From Bin87 sp034423575 (GTDB lineage Bacteria > Chloroflexota > Dehalococcoidia > Lucifugimonadales > UBA3495): DNA of 64,000 nt. The notes beneath the pieces are model-generated. The model made no database searches, was not told where the DNA came from, and worked only from the letters and a program-made list of their open reading frames with translations. The position numbers were made by a program, and so were the translations under genes. Location: assembly GCA_034423575.1 (NCBI GenBank), contig DAOUIF010000028.1, forward strand, positions 62,001-126,000, read 5' to 3'. Of this stretch, positions 1 through 8,374 are shown piece by piece (the first letter of the stretch is position 1; every line of letters starts with the position of its first letter).

Positions 1-714
1 CACCCACCGGCCGTCGGCGCACTGGTACGGATGCGACATCACGGTTCGCGGAAAGTCGAACAGGTCTACGTATTCGTAGCCGTTAAATTTGATGATCCGG
101 CTGCCCATGGCAGTGAACATCGCCGAGTGCAGCGGCACTTCGATCCGCTGCCCCTTGCCGGATTTGTCCCGCGCGTTGATGGCCATCGCCACCGAAACCG
201 ACCCCAGCAATGCGGAGAAGGTGCTGGCAATGGGCAGCGGCGTGAACAGCGGCTCGCCGTCGCTCTCCGAAGTCTCCGGGTAGAAACCCGTCTCCGCGCT
301 GATTACCGGGTCCCATCCGGGCTCGTTGCGGCTCGGGTGTTCTTCGCCGTAGCCGGGCAGCGAGCAGTAGATCAGCCGCTCGTTGTTCGCGGACAGCTCG
401 TTGTATCCGATCCCCAGCCGATCTGCGACGCCCGGCCGGAAGTTCTCGATGACCACGTCCGCCTTGGCCACCAACCGACGCGCATTCTCACGACCGGCTT
501 CCGTCTTCAGGTCCAGGATCACGGACCGCTTGCCCCGGTTCCAGGTGGCAAATGCCGGTTCAGACCGGGCCGGGTCGCCTCCCGGCCGCTCTACCTTGAT
601 CACGTGTGCGCCCTGGTCGGCCAGAAGCATGCCGAGCATCGGCCCGGGCACGTACTGCCCGAACTCCACCACATGGATGTCTCGCAGCGCGCCTGAAGTG
701 CCGTTGGTAGTCAT
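1..714 (-). CDS. CaiB/BaiF family (type III) CoA-transferase, N-terminal part
   Basis: The 238 visible codons read as a family III CoA-transferase: the opening has the form HVVEFGQYVPGPMLGMLLAD, followed by KVERPGGDPAR, NRGKRSV.LDLK and ENFRPGVADRLG, all typical of the large Rossmann-like domain. The gene runs off the left edge, so the C-terminal half is missing. The ATG at 714 follows a GAGGAG ribosome site by 7-8 nt. Family members move CoA between carboxylic acids through an Asp-linked anhydride, but here the expected Asp before the second helix (in PIASTFSALLG) is Ser164. The acid substrate cannot be told. It is the last gene of a minus-strand run after the FAD oxidoreductase and a small membrane protein. 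Confidence 0.88.
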   Translation of the reverse strand, partial: MTTNGTSGALRDIHVVEFGQYVPGPMLGMLLADQGAHVIKVERPGGDPARSEPAFATWNRGKRSVILDLKTEAGRENARRLVAKADVVIENFRPGVADRLGIGYNELSANNERLIYCSLPGYGEEHPSRNEPGWDPVISAETGFYPETSESDGEPLFTPLPIASTFSALLGSVSVAMAINARDKSGKGQRIEVPLHSAMFTAMGSRIIKFNGYEYVDLFDFPRTVMSHPYQCADGRWV

Positions 715-718
715 TGAT

Positions 719-1228
719 TCACTCCTCGCTTCGGTGTTCTCCGTTCAGGCTGGGCGGCGGCTCGTCAAAGGGCAGACCGTTCTCTTCCGCCTCACGCCGC
801 CGGTCAAGCCACTGCATCCAGCGCTCGTGTTGCTCTTGTCGCCCTGTCTGTTCGCCCGCTTTCAAGCCCGCCTTTCGACCCTCTTCCAGACCCGCCTTTC
901 GACCCTCTTCCAGGCCTTGCGCCCTGGCCCGTTCGCGGGTCCGTTCCCGGTACCATGTCCCGAATACCATGTCGATGACCTCCGTCAATATGTACGCGGC
1001 GGGAAGGGCAAAGCCGATGTTAGGTGCGCCGGCCGCGATGATCCCAATGGTCTGCGTATCCCAGCTTTCACCGTTGTGGGTACTGAAACTGTTGTAGCTG
1101 CTTATGCCAGTAAGTATAAGCCAAGCCGTGGTGAAGGTACCGGAAAACCAACGGATCAGCCTGGTCGGTATGTTGAGAATGCCGGTGCGTTCTTCCCAGT
1201 TATTCTGTCCATCGTCAAGCCGTCTCAT
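719..1228 (-). CDS. Hypothetical membrane protein with repeated basic coiled-coil tail
   Basis: This is a 169-residue protein I do not recognise. Two hydrophobic segments (about residues 28-48 and 60-88) are followed by a charged helical tail that contains two exact copies of GLEEGRKA and a third degenerate unit (GLKAGEQT). The tail reads as a 7-8 residue periodic coiled coil, probably cytoplasmic. The stop codon lies 4 nt before the CoA-transferase start and overlaps its ribosome site, so the two are probably co-transcribed. No clear Shine-Dalgarno precedes its own ATG. A shorter protein with a similar membrane-plus-charged-helix plan lies at 16521-16844. Function unknown. Confidence 0.6.
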   Translation of the reverse strand: MRRLDDGQNNWEERTGILNIPTRLIRWFSGTFTTAWLILTGISSYNSFSTHNGESWDTQTIGIIAAGAPNIGFALPAAYILTEVIDMVFGTWYRERTRERARAQGLEEGRKAGLEEGRKAGLKAGEQTGRQEQHERWMQWLDRRREAEENGLPFDEPPPSLNGEHRSEE

Positions 1229-1254
1229 GAGTCAAGTCGACCGTTGCCTGGGCC

Positions 1255-2385
1255 TTATCCCCGGCCTCCGAAGCGATCCGGCTCGCACCCAGTCAGGCTG
1301 ATGTCAGTGCTGCCTGAGGCCATGATTTCCGCAATCCCCTTGCCCATCGCCGGCCCCAGCAGAATTCCCTTTTTCTGGCCGCCAGTGCAGATGTACACGT
1401 TGTCCCAGCTGGGCGCCTGTCCCACGATGGGCAGCCAATCCGGCGTGACCGGCCGCAGACATGCGGTGTGCAACACCTGCTCGGCACCGCTTAGTGCCGG
1501 CATCAAACGCGTCGCCCGGCGCATGATGTCGTCTCGCGCCTCATTGGTCAGCGACAGGTCGAATCCCACTTCCTCCTCGGTCGCGCCGCACCAGATCAGT
1601 CCGTCCGGCTTCGCGTACATCGAACTGCCACCGCCTATGAGCTCGTAGTCTAAACCACGGCCGTCCGGCCGGACCCGTATGATCTGCCCTTTTAGCGGAT
1701 CCACGGGAATGGCGATATCCAGCCATTGCTCTGCCGTCCGGCACCAGGGGCCAGCCGCGATCAGGACCGCTCCGCAGGCGATTTCGCCGTCGTTGGTAAC
1801 GACCGCCTCTACCTTCCCATTTCCCAGGCGGAACCCAACCGCGCTGCCGGCGACGATGGTCGCCCCTAGCTTTTCGGCCCCAGCCGCCAGCGCCTGCGTA
1901 AACTCCAGCCCGTCCAATGCCCCGTTGCCTACCGCCCGGATCCCACCGATCACCTCGGGGGTAATGCGCGGTTCCAGTGCCAAAACGTCCTCACGCTCCA
2001 ACCACTCCGCGGAGAAACCCGGCTCCGGGGCGCTGTTGAACGTTTCCAATGTGGCCCGCAGGTCATCCAGCTCCTCATGGTCCAGGGCAACCTTCAGGAT
2101 CGACATGATCCGGCCGTTATAGTCGATGCCTGTTTCCGCTGGCAGGGCCTCCCACAGTTCCTTATGGAGGGCGAAGCTCTGCAACGCCATCGGCTGCAGC
2201 GGATCCGGCCAGCCGTGTCCTTCCAGCGGATTGAGCCCGCCGGCGTTGTATCCCGACGCATGGCTGGCCACTCCTTCCCGTTCGATTACAGTCGCTTTCA
2301 CGCCGTTGACAGCCAGGAAGTAGGCCGCGGCGCAACCCGCCGCACCCCCGCCGATGATGACTACGTCTGCTGCTTGGTCGCTCAT
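1255..2385 (-). CDS. FAD-dependent oxidoreductase, D-amino-acid/sarcosine oxidase (DAO) family
   Basis: A 376-residue flavoprotein with the N-terminal dinucleotide-binding fold VVIIGGGAAGCAAAYFL (residues about 9-25) and the ribose-binding acidic residue in TVIEREG. The central part has the substrate-domain features of DadA/glycine-oxidase-like enzymes and the C-terminus contains CLRPVTPDWLPIVGQAP followed by YICTGGQKKGILLGP, the closing FAD-contact motif of the family. Length is normal. Family members oxidise secondary or primary amines, or 2-hydroxy acids; the substrate here is unknown. ATG 2385 has GAGGA 7 nt upstream. It is divergent from the FmdB gene, with only 63 bases between them, and heads a minus-strand group ending in the CoA-transferase. 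Confidence 0.85.
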   Translation of the reverse strand: MSDQAADVVIIGGGAAGCAAAYFLAVNGVKATVIEREGVASHASGYNAGGLNPLEGHGWPDPLQPMALQSFALHKELWEALPAETGIDYNGRIMSILKVALDHEELDDLRATLETFNSAPEPGFSAEWLEREDVLALEPRITPEVIGGIRAVGNGALDGLEFTQALAAGAEKLGATIVAGSAVGFRLGNGKVEAVVTNDGEIACGAVLIAAGPWCRTAEQWLDIAIPVDPLKGQIIRVRPDGRGLDYELIGGGSSMYAKPDGLIWCGATEEEVGFDLSLTNEARDDIMRRATRLMPALSGAEQVLHTACLRPVTPDWLPIVGQAPSWDNVYICTGGQKKGILLGPAMGKGIAEIMASGSTDISLTGCEPDRFGGRG

Positions 2386-2406
2386 GGTGCCATCCTCAAA
2401 CTCATA

Positions 2407-2430
2407 CGCAAAATTGCGTTAGGATATAAT
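2407..2430 (+). promoter_or_regulatory. Divergent promoter region: TATAAT box and inverted repeat
   Basis: A perfect TATAAT (2425-2430) sits 18 nt before the FmdB start codon. Just upstream is an inverted repeat ACGCAA-N2-TTGCGT (2407-2420) between the two divergent genes, which could be an operator. No convincing -35 box is present at 17 nt spacing. The promoter is inferred from sequence alone. Confidence 0.4.
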
Positions 2431-2448
2431 TCTCCACCGGAGGTGTCT

Positions 2449-2706
2449 ATGCCGATCTACGAGTACCGGTGTCCCGATTGCGGCTATGAGTTCGAGTCCA
2501 TCCGGCCAGTCTCCCGCGCTGATGGCCCCATCGATTGCAAGGCTTGTGGCAAACCCGCCACCCGCCAGATATCGAACTTTTCCTTTAAGTCCGACACCTT
2601 CACCTCGCCCAAGCTGAGGAACCGCCCCGGACAGACCTTCCGCGGTAACCGTTCCGTGGAACCGGGGGAAGCGCAGCAGCCCGACTCCGGCCGACCCGCC
2701 GTTTAG
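2449..2706 (+). CDS. FmdB-family zinc-ribbon regulatory protein
   Basis: An 85-residue protein beginning MPIYEYRCPDCGYEFE, the signature of the FmdB/CxxC_CXXC_SSSS putative regulatory family. Zinc ligands are C8, C11, C30 and C33. After residue 50 the chain is polar and probably disordered. The start is fixed by GGAGGT at 2439-2444 and by the family consensus; the longer open frame upstream has no family support. FmdB proteins are linked to regulation of amide-related genes in some bacteria, but the role here is unknown. Its 3' end overlaps the convergent DUF971 gene by 4 nt. Confidence 0.88.
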   Translation: MPIYEYRCPDCGYEFESIRPVSRADGPIDCKACGKPATRQISNFSFKSDTFTSPKLRNRPGQTFRGNRSVEPGEAQQPDSGRPAV

Positions 2707-3041
2707 GGTTGCCTGGCCCGGGCCTCGTTGCACGCGATGCACGTGCAGGCCGCCCGGAGCGCCCGGTAGGTGTAGATGCCGGTGTAATGCGCATCGCTCC
2801 ACAGGAACTGCAACGCATACTGCCCTACCGCCATCTGGTCCAGGGCCCGCACGTCCAGGGGCACCGTGTCGGGATCCAATAGCGCCCTGCCCGTCATTTC
2901 TTCCACGCACGACGCGCACGGACACCGCAGTCGCAGCATCCGGTGCGGGTAGATCCCCCGGTGCCCGTCGTCCCAGTTGATGACGATTGAGCTGCCGGAA
3001 ATGTCCACGTCGACCGGTTTGATGATCTCGTGGCTGGCCAT
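2703..3041 (-). CDS. DUF971 (gamma-butyrobetaine hydroxylase-like N-terminal) domain protein
   Basis: A 112-residue single-domain protein. The segment VINWDDGHRGIYPHRMLRLRCPCASC and the later GRYAL-like strand (VGQYALQFLWSDAHYTGIYTY) are characteristic of DUF971, which also occurs at the N-terminus of gamma-butyrobetaine hydroxylase and fused to Mrp/ApbC ATPases. Several Cys (the CPCASC motif and C-terminal CTCIAC) suggest metal or Fe-S binding, which is inference. GTG 3050 would overlap the stop of the upstream TPP enzyme as GTGA, but ATG 3041 is better spaced (8 nt) from the G-rich ribosome site. It is translationally linked to the TPP-enzyme gene. Biochemical role unknown. Confidence 0.8.
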   Translation of the reverse strand: MASHEIIKPVDVDISGSSIVINWDDGHRGIYPHRMLRLRCPCASCVEEMTGRALLDPDTVPLDVRALDQMAVGQYALQFLWSDAHYTGIYTYRALRAACTCIACNEARARQP

Positions 3042-3046
3042 CGTGG

Positions 3047-4744
3047 TCACCCCCCGGAACCGGGTGATTGAACTTCGGCCAGACGCGCCGGTCTGGGCAT
3101 TTCGTCTGGATCAGTGGGTATCTCAATAATGCTGGGGCCGTCCACCGTCAGTGCCTGCGCGAACGCCTCCGCGATATCCTCGGGTCGGTCGACATAAAAC
3201 CCGGCGCCGCCGAACAACTCCGCGTATTTGTCGAACCGCGGGTTCACCGTGTCGGCGCCCACGTACCGCTCGTTGAACGCGTATTTCTGGTATGCCTTTT
3301 CCGAGCCCCAGCAGTCGTTGTTCATCACCACGGAAATGTTCTTCAAGCCGTACCGCACCGCCGTCTCGAACTCCTGAGCATTAAAGAGGAAACCGCCGTC
3401 GCCGTTGAAGTTCACCACTGGCCGTTCCGGCGCCGCGAAGTTCGCGCCGATGGAAGCCGGGAAGCTGAATCCCAGCCCTCCCAGGTCCAGCGCCATGATG
3501 AGGCTGCGTGGCCGGTAGTAGTTCAAACGGTCCTGCCCGAAGTTCGGCGCCAGCCCCGCATCCAGCGCGACAATGGCGTCCCGTGGCATCACCTTCCGCA
3601 ATTCGGCGTAGACCCGCTGCGGCTTGATGTATTCGCCGGTCAGCGTCTCCTCAGCCTGGAGGCGGGCGGCGCGCGCCGCGTTCCACCCGGCCACCCGCCG
3701 TGTCCAGTCGGGGTCCGGCCGCAACTCCGCCGCCGCCACGATGCCGTTGATTTCGTCCACCACCGCTCCCACGTCGCCTTCCACGCCAACCGAGATTGGG
3801 TAGATCCGGCCGATTTCCTTGGGGTCAATCTCGATGTGCACGATTCGCGCGTCAGCGGGAATAAATCGGTTGTCAAAGAAAGTCGTGGACTGCCCCAACC
3901 GCGTGCCGGCCGCCACGATCACGTCGGCGTTCCTCACCGCGTCAATGGCTTCCTGCGCTCCCAACCGACCCAGATGGCCCAGGTAGTTGGGGTGATCGTT
4001 GGGCACCGCGTCCGCCCGCCCGTACGAAGTCACGATGGGTGCCCCCGTGAGTTTCGACAGCCTTGCCACCGCCGCGTCTGCCAGGCTCCATTCCACGCCG
4101 CCGCCGGCCACTATCACCGGCTGCTTCGCTGACAGTATCTCCTGAGCCGCTGCCTCGACTTGCGCCCGGTCTCCCCGAGAATGACCCTGACCCGTCCGGT
4201 AGGCCGCAGGTTCCATAAGGTTTACGTCGACCTCCGCTCCCGGCAGCAGGTCTCGCGGGATGTCCACCAGCACGGGGCCCATCTTCCCGGACGTGGCGAT
4301 CCGGAACGCCTGTCGCAACGCGTCGGGCAACCGCTCGATCTTGTTGATGGAAAAGCTTGCCTTGGTGATCGGTTCGAAAAGCGCCACCTGGTCAAATTCC
4401 TGGGTCGAGTCTAGGTGCTGGTGGTCCCGCGACGCCGAGGGCGCCAGCACCACCACCGGCGAATGCGCCACGTAGGCCGATCCGATCCCGTAGGTGAGGT
4501 TCAGCACGCCCGGCCCGTTGGTCACCAGGCACACCGAAGGGGCGCCGGCGATGCGGCTGTAGCCGTCGGCCATCAGCGCGGCGCCCTGCTCGTGGCGCAC
4601 CCCTACGAATTCCATGTCGTCGCGGTCGTAAAGCGGGTCCAGAACGTCCAGGAAGGACGAGCCGACGATCCCGAAGATCTTGCTCACTCCCTCCTGTCGC
4701 AGCAGCTCGATAACCGCCTCGCCTGCCTTCATTCGTTGGGCCAT
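3047..4744 (-). CDS. Thiamine-diphosphate-dependent enzyme, acetolactate synthase-like
   Basis: A 565-residue protein with the three-domain plan of the POX/ALS family: the N-terminal PYR domain with the catalytic Glu52 in GVRHEQGAALMADGYSR, a central domain (PVIVAGGGVEWS onward) and a C-terminal PP domain with NFNGDGGFLFNAQEF near residue 446 followed by MNNDCWG, the Mg/ThDP-binding motif. Family members decarboxylate a 2-oxo acid and transfer the aldehyde to an acceptor or to an oxidant. The substrate is unknown; acetolactate synthase, oxalyl-CoA decarboxylase or 2-hydroxyacyl-CoA lyase-type activity are all possible. AAGGAG precedes the ATG by 9 nt. It is divergent from the por operon and followed by DUF971. 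Confidence 0.87.
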   Translation of the reverse strand: MAQRMKAGEAVIELLRQEGVSKIFGIVGSSFLDVLDPLYDRDDMEFVGVRHEQGAALMADGYSRIAGAPSVCLVTNGPGVLNLTYGIGSAYVAHSPVVVLAPSASRDHQHLDSTQEFDQVALFEPITKASFSINKIERLPDALRQAFRIATSGKMGPVLVDIPRDLLPGAEVDVNLMEPAAYRTGQGHSRGDRAQVEAAAQEILSAKQPVIVAGGGVEWSLADAAVARLSKLTGAPIVTSYGRADAVPNDHPNYLGHLGRLGAQEAIDAVRNADVIVAAGTRLGQSTTFFDNRFIPADARIVHIEIDPKEIGRIYPISVGVEGDVGAVVDEINGIVAAAELRPDPDWTRRVAGWNAARAARLQAEETLTGEYIKPQRVYAELRKVMPRDAIVALDAGLAPNFGQDRLNYYRPRSLIMALDLGGLGFSFPASIGANFAAPERPVVNFNGDGGFLFNAQEFETAVRYGLKNISVVMNNDCWGSEKAYQKYAFNERYVGADTVNPRFDKYAELFGGAGFYVDRPEDIAEAFAQALTVDGPSIIEIPTDPDEMPRPARLAEVQSPGSGG

Positions 4745-4780
4745 TGCCGAACGCTCCTTTTCGTGCGCAAATCGACCGGA

Positions 4781-4789
4781 AGTGTAACA
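4781..4789 (-). promoter_or_regulatory. Extended -10 promoter for the ALS-like TPP enzyme
   Basis: On the minus strand TGT-TACACT (4789 to 4781) is an extended -10 element 36 nt before the start codon at 4744. No strong -35 is visible, as expected for extended -10 promoters. Confidence 0.45.
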
Positions 4790-4837
4790 CGATTGCCCTC
4801 TGGTCCTTTCATTGGACCGTTATGTGATTGCCGCCCA

Positions 4838-4846
4838 TGCTATAAT
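4838..4846 (+). promoter_or_regulatory. Extended -10 promoter of the por operon
   Basis: TGC-TATAAT at 4838-4846 is a consensus extended -10, giving a predicted start near 4853 and a leader of about 25 nt that contains the GAGGAGG ribosome site (4862-4868) before ATG 4879. The same TGCTATAATGCCGC string recurs at 34416, and TGCTATACTGCCGC at 32415. Confidence 0.6.
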
Positions 4847-4878
4847 GCCGCATCACTCACCGAGGAGGCCTCCCCAAC

Positions 4879-6102
4879 ATGAGCACAGTGGCAGTGGAGG
4901 TGGTGTACCGGGGGATTTTCCAAAAAACCCTGGCCCGGAACATCGTCCGCACCATCGTTTTTGCCGCCCGTAAAGAAGGCAAAATAGGCACGGCTTTTGG
5001 TCGCTACGGCGACTCCCCCGAACGGAACGGCATCCCTGCCAAGCAGTTCGCCATCGTGTCCGACAGCCCAGAGGAACTCGAGGAAAACCTGGCCGTCTAC
5101 GAGGCCCGCGAGGTGGACGTCACCATCAACGTTGACGACACCATGTGCAAGGGTATCGAGTCCTGGGCCTGGTATGGCTTGCAGCCCATCAACGCCCTCA
5201 CCAAGCCCGGCGGGACCCTGATCGTAACGTCCCGCCAGGAAGCCGATGCCCTCATCGAAGACATCCACCAGAAGGACTCCGCTTACAACCTGTCCATCGT
5301 ACCCGCCACCACCAGCTTCTCGGGCCTGTGGGTGTACAAAGACGACCACACTGACGTCCGCATCCTCGGGGCTCTGGCCAAGGTCTGCCCCGAGTTGGTC
5401 AGCCTCGACTCCATGCTGGCCGCTTTGGATGACCAGGGCTGGGGCGGTTTGAAGCTCACGTCCGCACGCAACTCCTTTGAGCGCACGATCCAGCGCCCCG
5501 TGGAGCCCGGCGAGGGCAACGACGAAACCCCCTTCAGCTTCGAACTGCTCGGCTGGCGATCCATGGAAGATGGCCTGGTCATCAGGGGCATCGACGAGCC
5601 CACCGGCTTCCGCGGCGACTCCCTGGCTGACGGCTATGACCCCATCCGCTCCAACGCGTCCGGGGATACCAGCTACCAACCCACCCGCAACAGCGTCTTC
5701 AAGAAGTTCAGCACCCGCTCCATGCGTCCGGTGATCAACTTCGATACCTGCATCAAGTGCACGCTCTGCTGGCTGCAGTGTCCCGACACCTGTTTCGACG
5801 TAACTCCCGACGGCCTGTACGACGCCAACATGGAGGCCTGCTGCGGCTGTGCCGTGTGCGAGGCCGTTTGCCCCGTCGCCGATTGCATCACCATGGTCAA
5901 CGAGGCCGAGTTCAACGACAACAACAGCCAGTGGGAACACTGGACCCGCGACAAGGACGGCTACCAGAAGTGGATGACCCAATTGATTGAGGTCCAGAAA
6001 GCCCACGACGCCGACTCCGAGCGCAGCCACGGCTACCACAGCCCCGGCAAGTACGAAGCCGAATCGGAATCTGAAGTTGCCCTTACCGGAGACGATGACT
6101 GA
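4879..6102 (+). CDS. 2-oxoacid:ferredoxin oxidoreductase, fused gamma-delta subunit
   Basis: A 407-residue fusion. Residues about 1-190 are the gamma (catalytic) domain of pyruvate/2-ketoisovalerate:ferredoxin oxidoreductases (VYRGIFQKTLARNIVRTIVF, later VTINVDDTMCKG). The C-terminal part is a delta-type 2[4Fe-4S] ferredoxin with C291-x2-C294-x2-C297-x3-C301 and C321/C324/C327/C331-P, plus extra Cys305, Cys322 and Cys336. The delta part carries electrons from the ThDP site to an external ferredoxin. It is the first gene of an operon with alpha and beta subunits; its TGA overlaps the next ATG by one base. Pyruvate is the most likely substrate class but the sequence does not settle this. Confidence 0.88.
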   Translation: MSTVAVEVVYRGIFQKTLARNIVRTIVFAARKEGKIGTAFGRYGDSPERNGIPAKQFAIVSDSPEELEENLAVYEAREVDVTINVDDTMCKGIESWAWYGLQPINALTKPGGTLIVTSRQEADALIEDIHQKDSAYNLSIVPATTSFSGLWVYKDDHTDVRILGALAKVCPELVSLDSMLAALDDQGWGGLKLTSARNSFERTIQRPVEPGEGNDETPFSFELLGWRSMEDGLVIRGIDEPTGFRGDSLADGYDPIRSNASGDTSYQPTRNSVFKKFSTRSMRPVINFDTCIKCTLCWLQCPDTCFDVTPDGLYDANMEACCGCAVCEAVCPVADCITMVNEAEFNDNNSQWEHWTRDKDGYQKWMTQLIEVQKAHDADSERSHGYHSPGKYEAESESEVALTGDDD

Positions 6103-7331
6103 TGGCCACCCAAACCCTTCCACAGACCGAGCTCCCCCAGGAGCGCGAGGAGCTCATCAGCGGTAGCGAGGCCATCGCCATCGCCTGCTCCCTCGCCGAC
6201 GTCGACGTAATCACCGCCTATCCCATCCGGCCTTACGACACGGTCATGCAGTACGTGTCCAAGCTCAAGGCCGACGGCGCGTTCGACTGCGACTTCATCG
6301 TCGCCGAAAGCGAGCACTCCCAGTTCGAGATCGTCAAGCATGCCTCCGCCGTCGGCGCCCGAACCTTCTGTGGTTCCAGCGGCGTCGGCTGGTTCTACGC
6401 GTTTGAGGCCATCACCGTAACCGCTGGCCTGCGTCTCCCCGTGGTGGCGATGGTCGGCAACCGCGCTCTGGACGACCCCGGCGCCTTCGGTGTCGAGCAC
6501 AATGACGCCATGGCGGTTCGTGACTTGGGCTGGATGCTGTATTGGGTGGGCACTGCGCAAGAGGCTCTGGATACCGCGCTGCTGGCCTGGCGCGTTGCGG
6601 AAGACCCTCGCGTTTTCCTGCCCGCTGCCATCTCATGTGACGGCTCCTTCCTCACCCACTCCCAGGCCATTGTCAACGTGCCCACGCAGGAACAGGTTGA
6701 CCGGTTCCTGCCCCAATACGATCGGGGACGCCTGCAACTGCATCCGGACAACCCCATCACCGTCGCACCGCAGGTCAACGAGGACTGGCTCATGGAGATC
6801 CGCCGCCAGACCGACGACGCCATGCGCCGCACCAGCGACGTGATCAAGGAAGCCTACGACGAGTTCAAGCAACTTTTCGGTCGCGGCGACCCCAGCCCGT
6901 TCATTGAGGAGTACATGACCGAGGACGCCGAGATCGTCCTGGTCGGCATGGGAACCCTCGCGATGCCCGTTCGTGTCGCTGTTCGCCGCATGCGCGAACA
7001 GGGCATGAAGGTCGGGTTCGTGCGCGTCAAGTTCTTCCGACCCTTCGCTACGGATGAAATCCGAGAGGCTCTCAGCCATTGCAAGGCCGTCGGCGTCATT
7101 GACCGCGACTATTCCTACGGCTCGCCCTCTTACGGCGGGGTGCTGTTCAACGAGATCCGTTCCGCCCTTTATACCCTGGACAACCGTCCGCTCATGCAGA
7201 GCTTCATCGCCGGCCTCGGCGGACGCGAGGTGCTGGTGCGTGACGTGGAAGAGATGACCGCTATGGTCCAGGACTCGATCGACGCCGGATACGTCAAAGA
7301 AGAGAACACCTGGATTGGTGTCCGCGAATAG
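6102..7331 (+). CDS. porA: 2-oxoacid:ferredoxin oxidoreductase alpha subunit
   Basis: A 409-residue alpha subunit. The N-terminus has ELISGSEAIAIACSLADVDVITAYPIRP, matching the PorA G-N-x-A-x2-A-x4 and YPITPS-type region (here YPIRPYDT), then FIVAESEHSQFEIVKHASAVGARTF with the conserved acid and the SS/G-rich loop. The C-terminal transketolase-C-like domain (EIVLVGMGTLAMPVR...VRVKFFRPF) completes a full-length subunit. It provides the pyrimidine half of the ThDP site together with the beta subunit. Replacement of the usual Thr in YPIT by Arg is a small oddity. Tightly coupled to the gamma-delta gene upstream. Confidence 0.88.
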   Translation: MATQTLPQTELPQEREELISGSEAIAIACSLADVDVITAYPIRPYDTVMQYVSKLKADGAFDCDFIVAESEHSQFEIVKHASAVGARTFCGSSGVGWFYAFEAITVTAGLRLPVVAMVGNRALDDPGAFGVEHNDAMAVRDLGWMLYWVGTAQEALDTALLAWRVAEDPRVFLPAAISCDGSFLTHSQAIVNVPTQEQVDRFLPQYDRGRLQLHPDNPITVAPQVNEDWLMEIRRQTDDAMRRTSDVIKEAYDEFKQLFGRGDPSPFIEEYMTEDAEIVLVGMGTLAMPVRVAVRRMREQGMKVGFVRVKFFRPFATDEIREALSHCKAVGVIDRDYSYGSPSYGGVLFNEIRSALYTLDNRPLMQSFIAGLGGREVLVRDVEEMTAMVQDSIDAGYVKEENTWIGVRE

Positions 7332-7341
7332 GAGTGCCGCT

Positions 7342-8340
7342 ATGACTACCATGACCCAAGAGCTCCCCCAGGTTAGGGGCGTCAAGCAGATCCCGGTGTT
7401 CGAAGGCTTCACCTCCGGTCACCGCACCTGTCAGGGCTGCGAATCGGCCCTGGTGATGCGCCTGATGATCAAGGCTGCCGGCCCCCGCACCATCGTGGTC
7501 GGCAGCACCGGCTGCATGTACGTGGCCAACACCACCTATTACAGCACGCCGTGGGTGGTGCCGTGGATGCACACGCAGTTGGGCTCCAGCGGTTCCGCCG
7601 CCACCGGCACCGCCGCCGGCCTGGCCTCCCTCATGCGCAAGGGCAAGATGCAGGAGGAGCCCATCAACGTCATCGCTTTCTGCGGTGACGGCGGTGGCGT
7701 GGACATGGGACTGTCCGCCATCTCCGCCGCGTTGCAGCATGACGAGTACAACCTGCTCATCCTGTGTTACGACAACGAGTCCTACGCCAACACCGACATC
7801 CAGGTGTCCGGCTCCAGCCCTTGGGGCGCCAACTCGACGTTCTCGCCTCCGGGCAAGGTTCACCGGATAATGAACCGTCGCTGGAAGAAGAACACCGTCC
7901 CCATGCTGGCCGCCGGCCATCCCGACGTGCGCTACGTCGCCACCGCTTGCGGTTCCTACGGCCCGGACTTCACCAACAAGATCCGCCGCGCTCTCACCAT
8001 CGGCGGACCCACCTTCATACACAGCATCGACCCGTGTCCTAAGGGTTGGGACTACGACCCCAAGTACTCCCACGAGTTGGGCATGCTCGCCGTGGAAACC
8101 GGCATCTGGGTGCAATACGAGATCGTCGACGGCGAGCTGATCCTGAACGGTCCCTCCCGGGCCATTGCTCGCGGCATTCGCCGCCGCAAGCCCGTCACGG
8201 ACTACCTCCAGCGCCAGGGCCGCTTCGCGCACCTCACCGAAGAGGACCTCAAGTTCTTCCAGGAGCGCATCGACGAGACCTGGGAGAAGTGGTGGATTCC
8301 GGGAATCGTCCCCTTCGGCCCCCACGACGAAGGCGAGTAG
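7342..8340 (+). CDS. porB: 2-oxoacid:ferredoxin oxidoreductase beta subunit
   Basis: A 332-residue ThDP-binding beta subunit. After GHRTCQGCESAL (the CxxC ligand pair of the proximal cluster) come STGCMYVANTTYYSTPW and the ThDP/Mg motif FCGDGGGVDMG at residues 113-123, with LCYDNESYANTDIQ ending the motif and TGIQ-like substrate loop SGSSPWGA. ATG 7342 is chosen because AGGAG (7330-7334) precedes it by 7 nt; the longer reading starts inside the previous gene. It closes the por operon and is followed by a strong terminator hairpin. The enzyme would couple oxidative decarboxylation of a 2-oxo acid to ferredoxin reduction, which could feed the ferredoxin:thioredoxin reductase encoded later in the window. 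Confidence 0.9.
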   Translation: MTTMTQELPQVRGVKQIPVFEGFTSGHRTCQGCESALVMRLMIKAAGPRTIVVGSTGCMYVANTTYYSTPWVVPWMHTQLGSSGSAATGTAAGLASLMRKGKMQEEPINVIAFCGDGGGVDMGLSAISAALQHDEYNLLILCYDNESYANTDIQVSGSSPWGANSTFSPPGKVHRIMNRRWKKNTVPMLAAGHPDVRYVATACGSYGPDFTNKIRRALTIGGPTFIHSIDPCPKGWDYDPKYSHELGMLAVETGIWVQYEIVDGELILNGPSRAIARGIRRRKPVTDYLQRQGRFAHLTEEDLKFFQERIDETWEKWWIPGIVPFGPHDEGE

Positions 8341-8374
8341 CCACGCATCGGGTTTGCCAATCCAACGTTGTTCA

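Noticed and set aside
4840..6123. Long open frame of 427 codons on the minus strand
   Set aside because: It is antisense to the gamma-delta PFOR gene, has no family motif, and its G/A/V-rich composition is typical of reverse frames in GC-rich genes.
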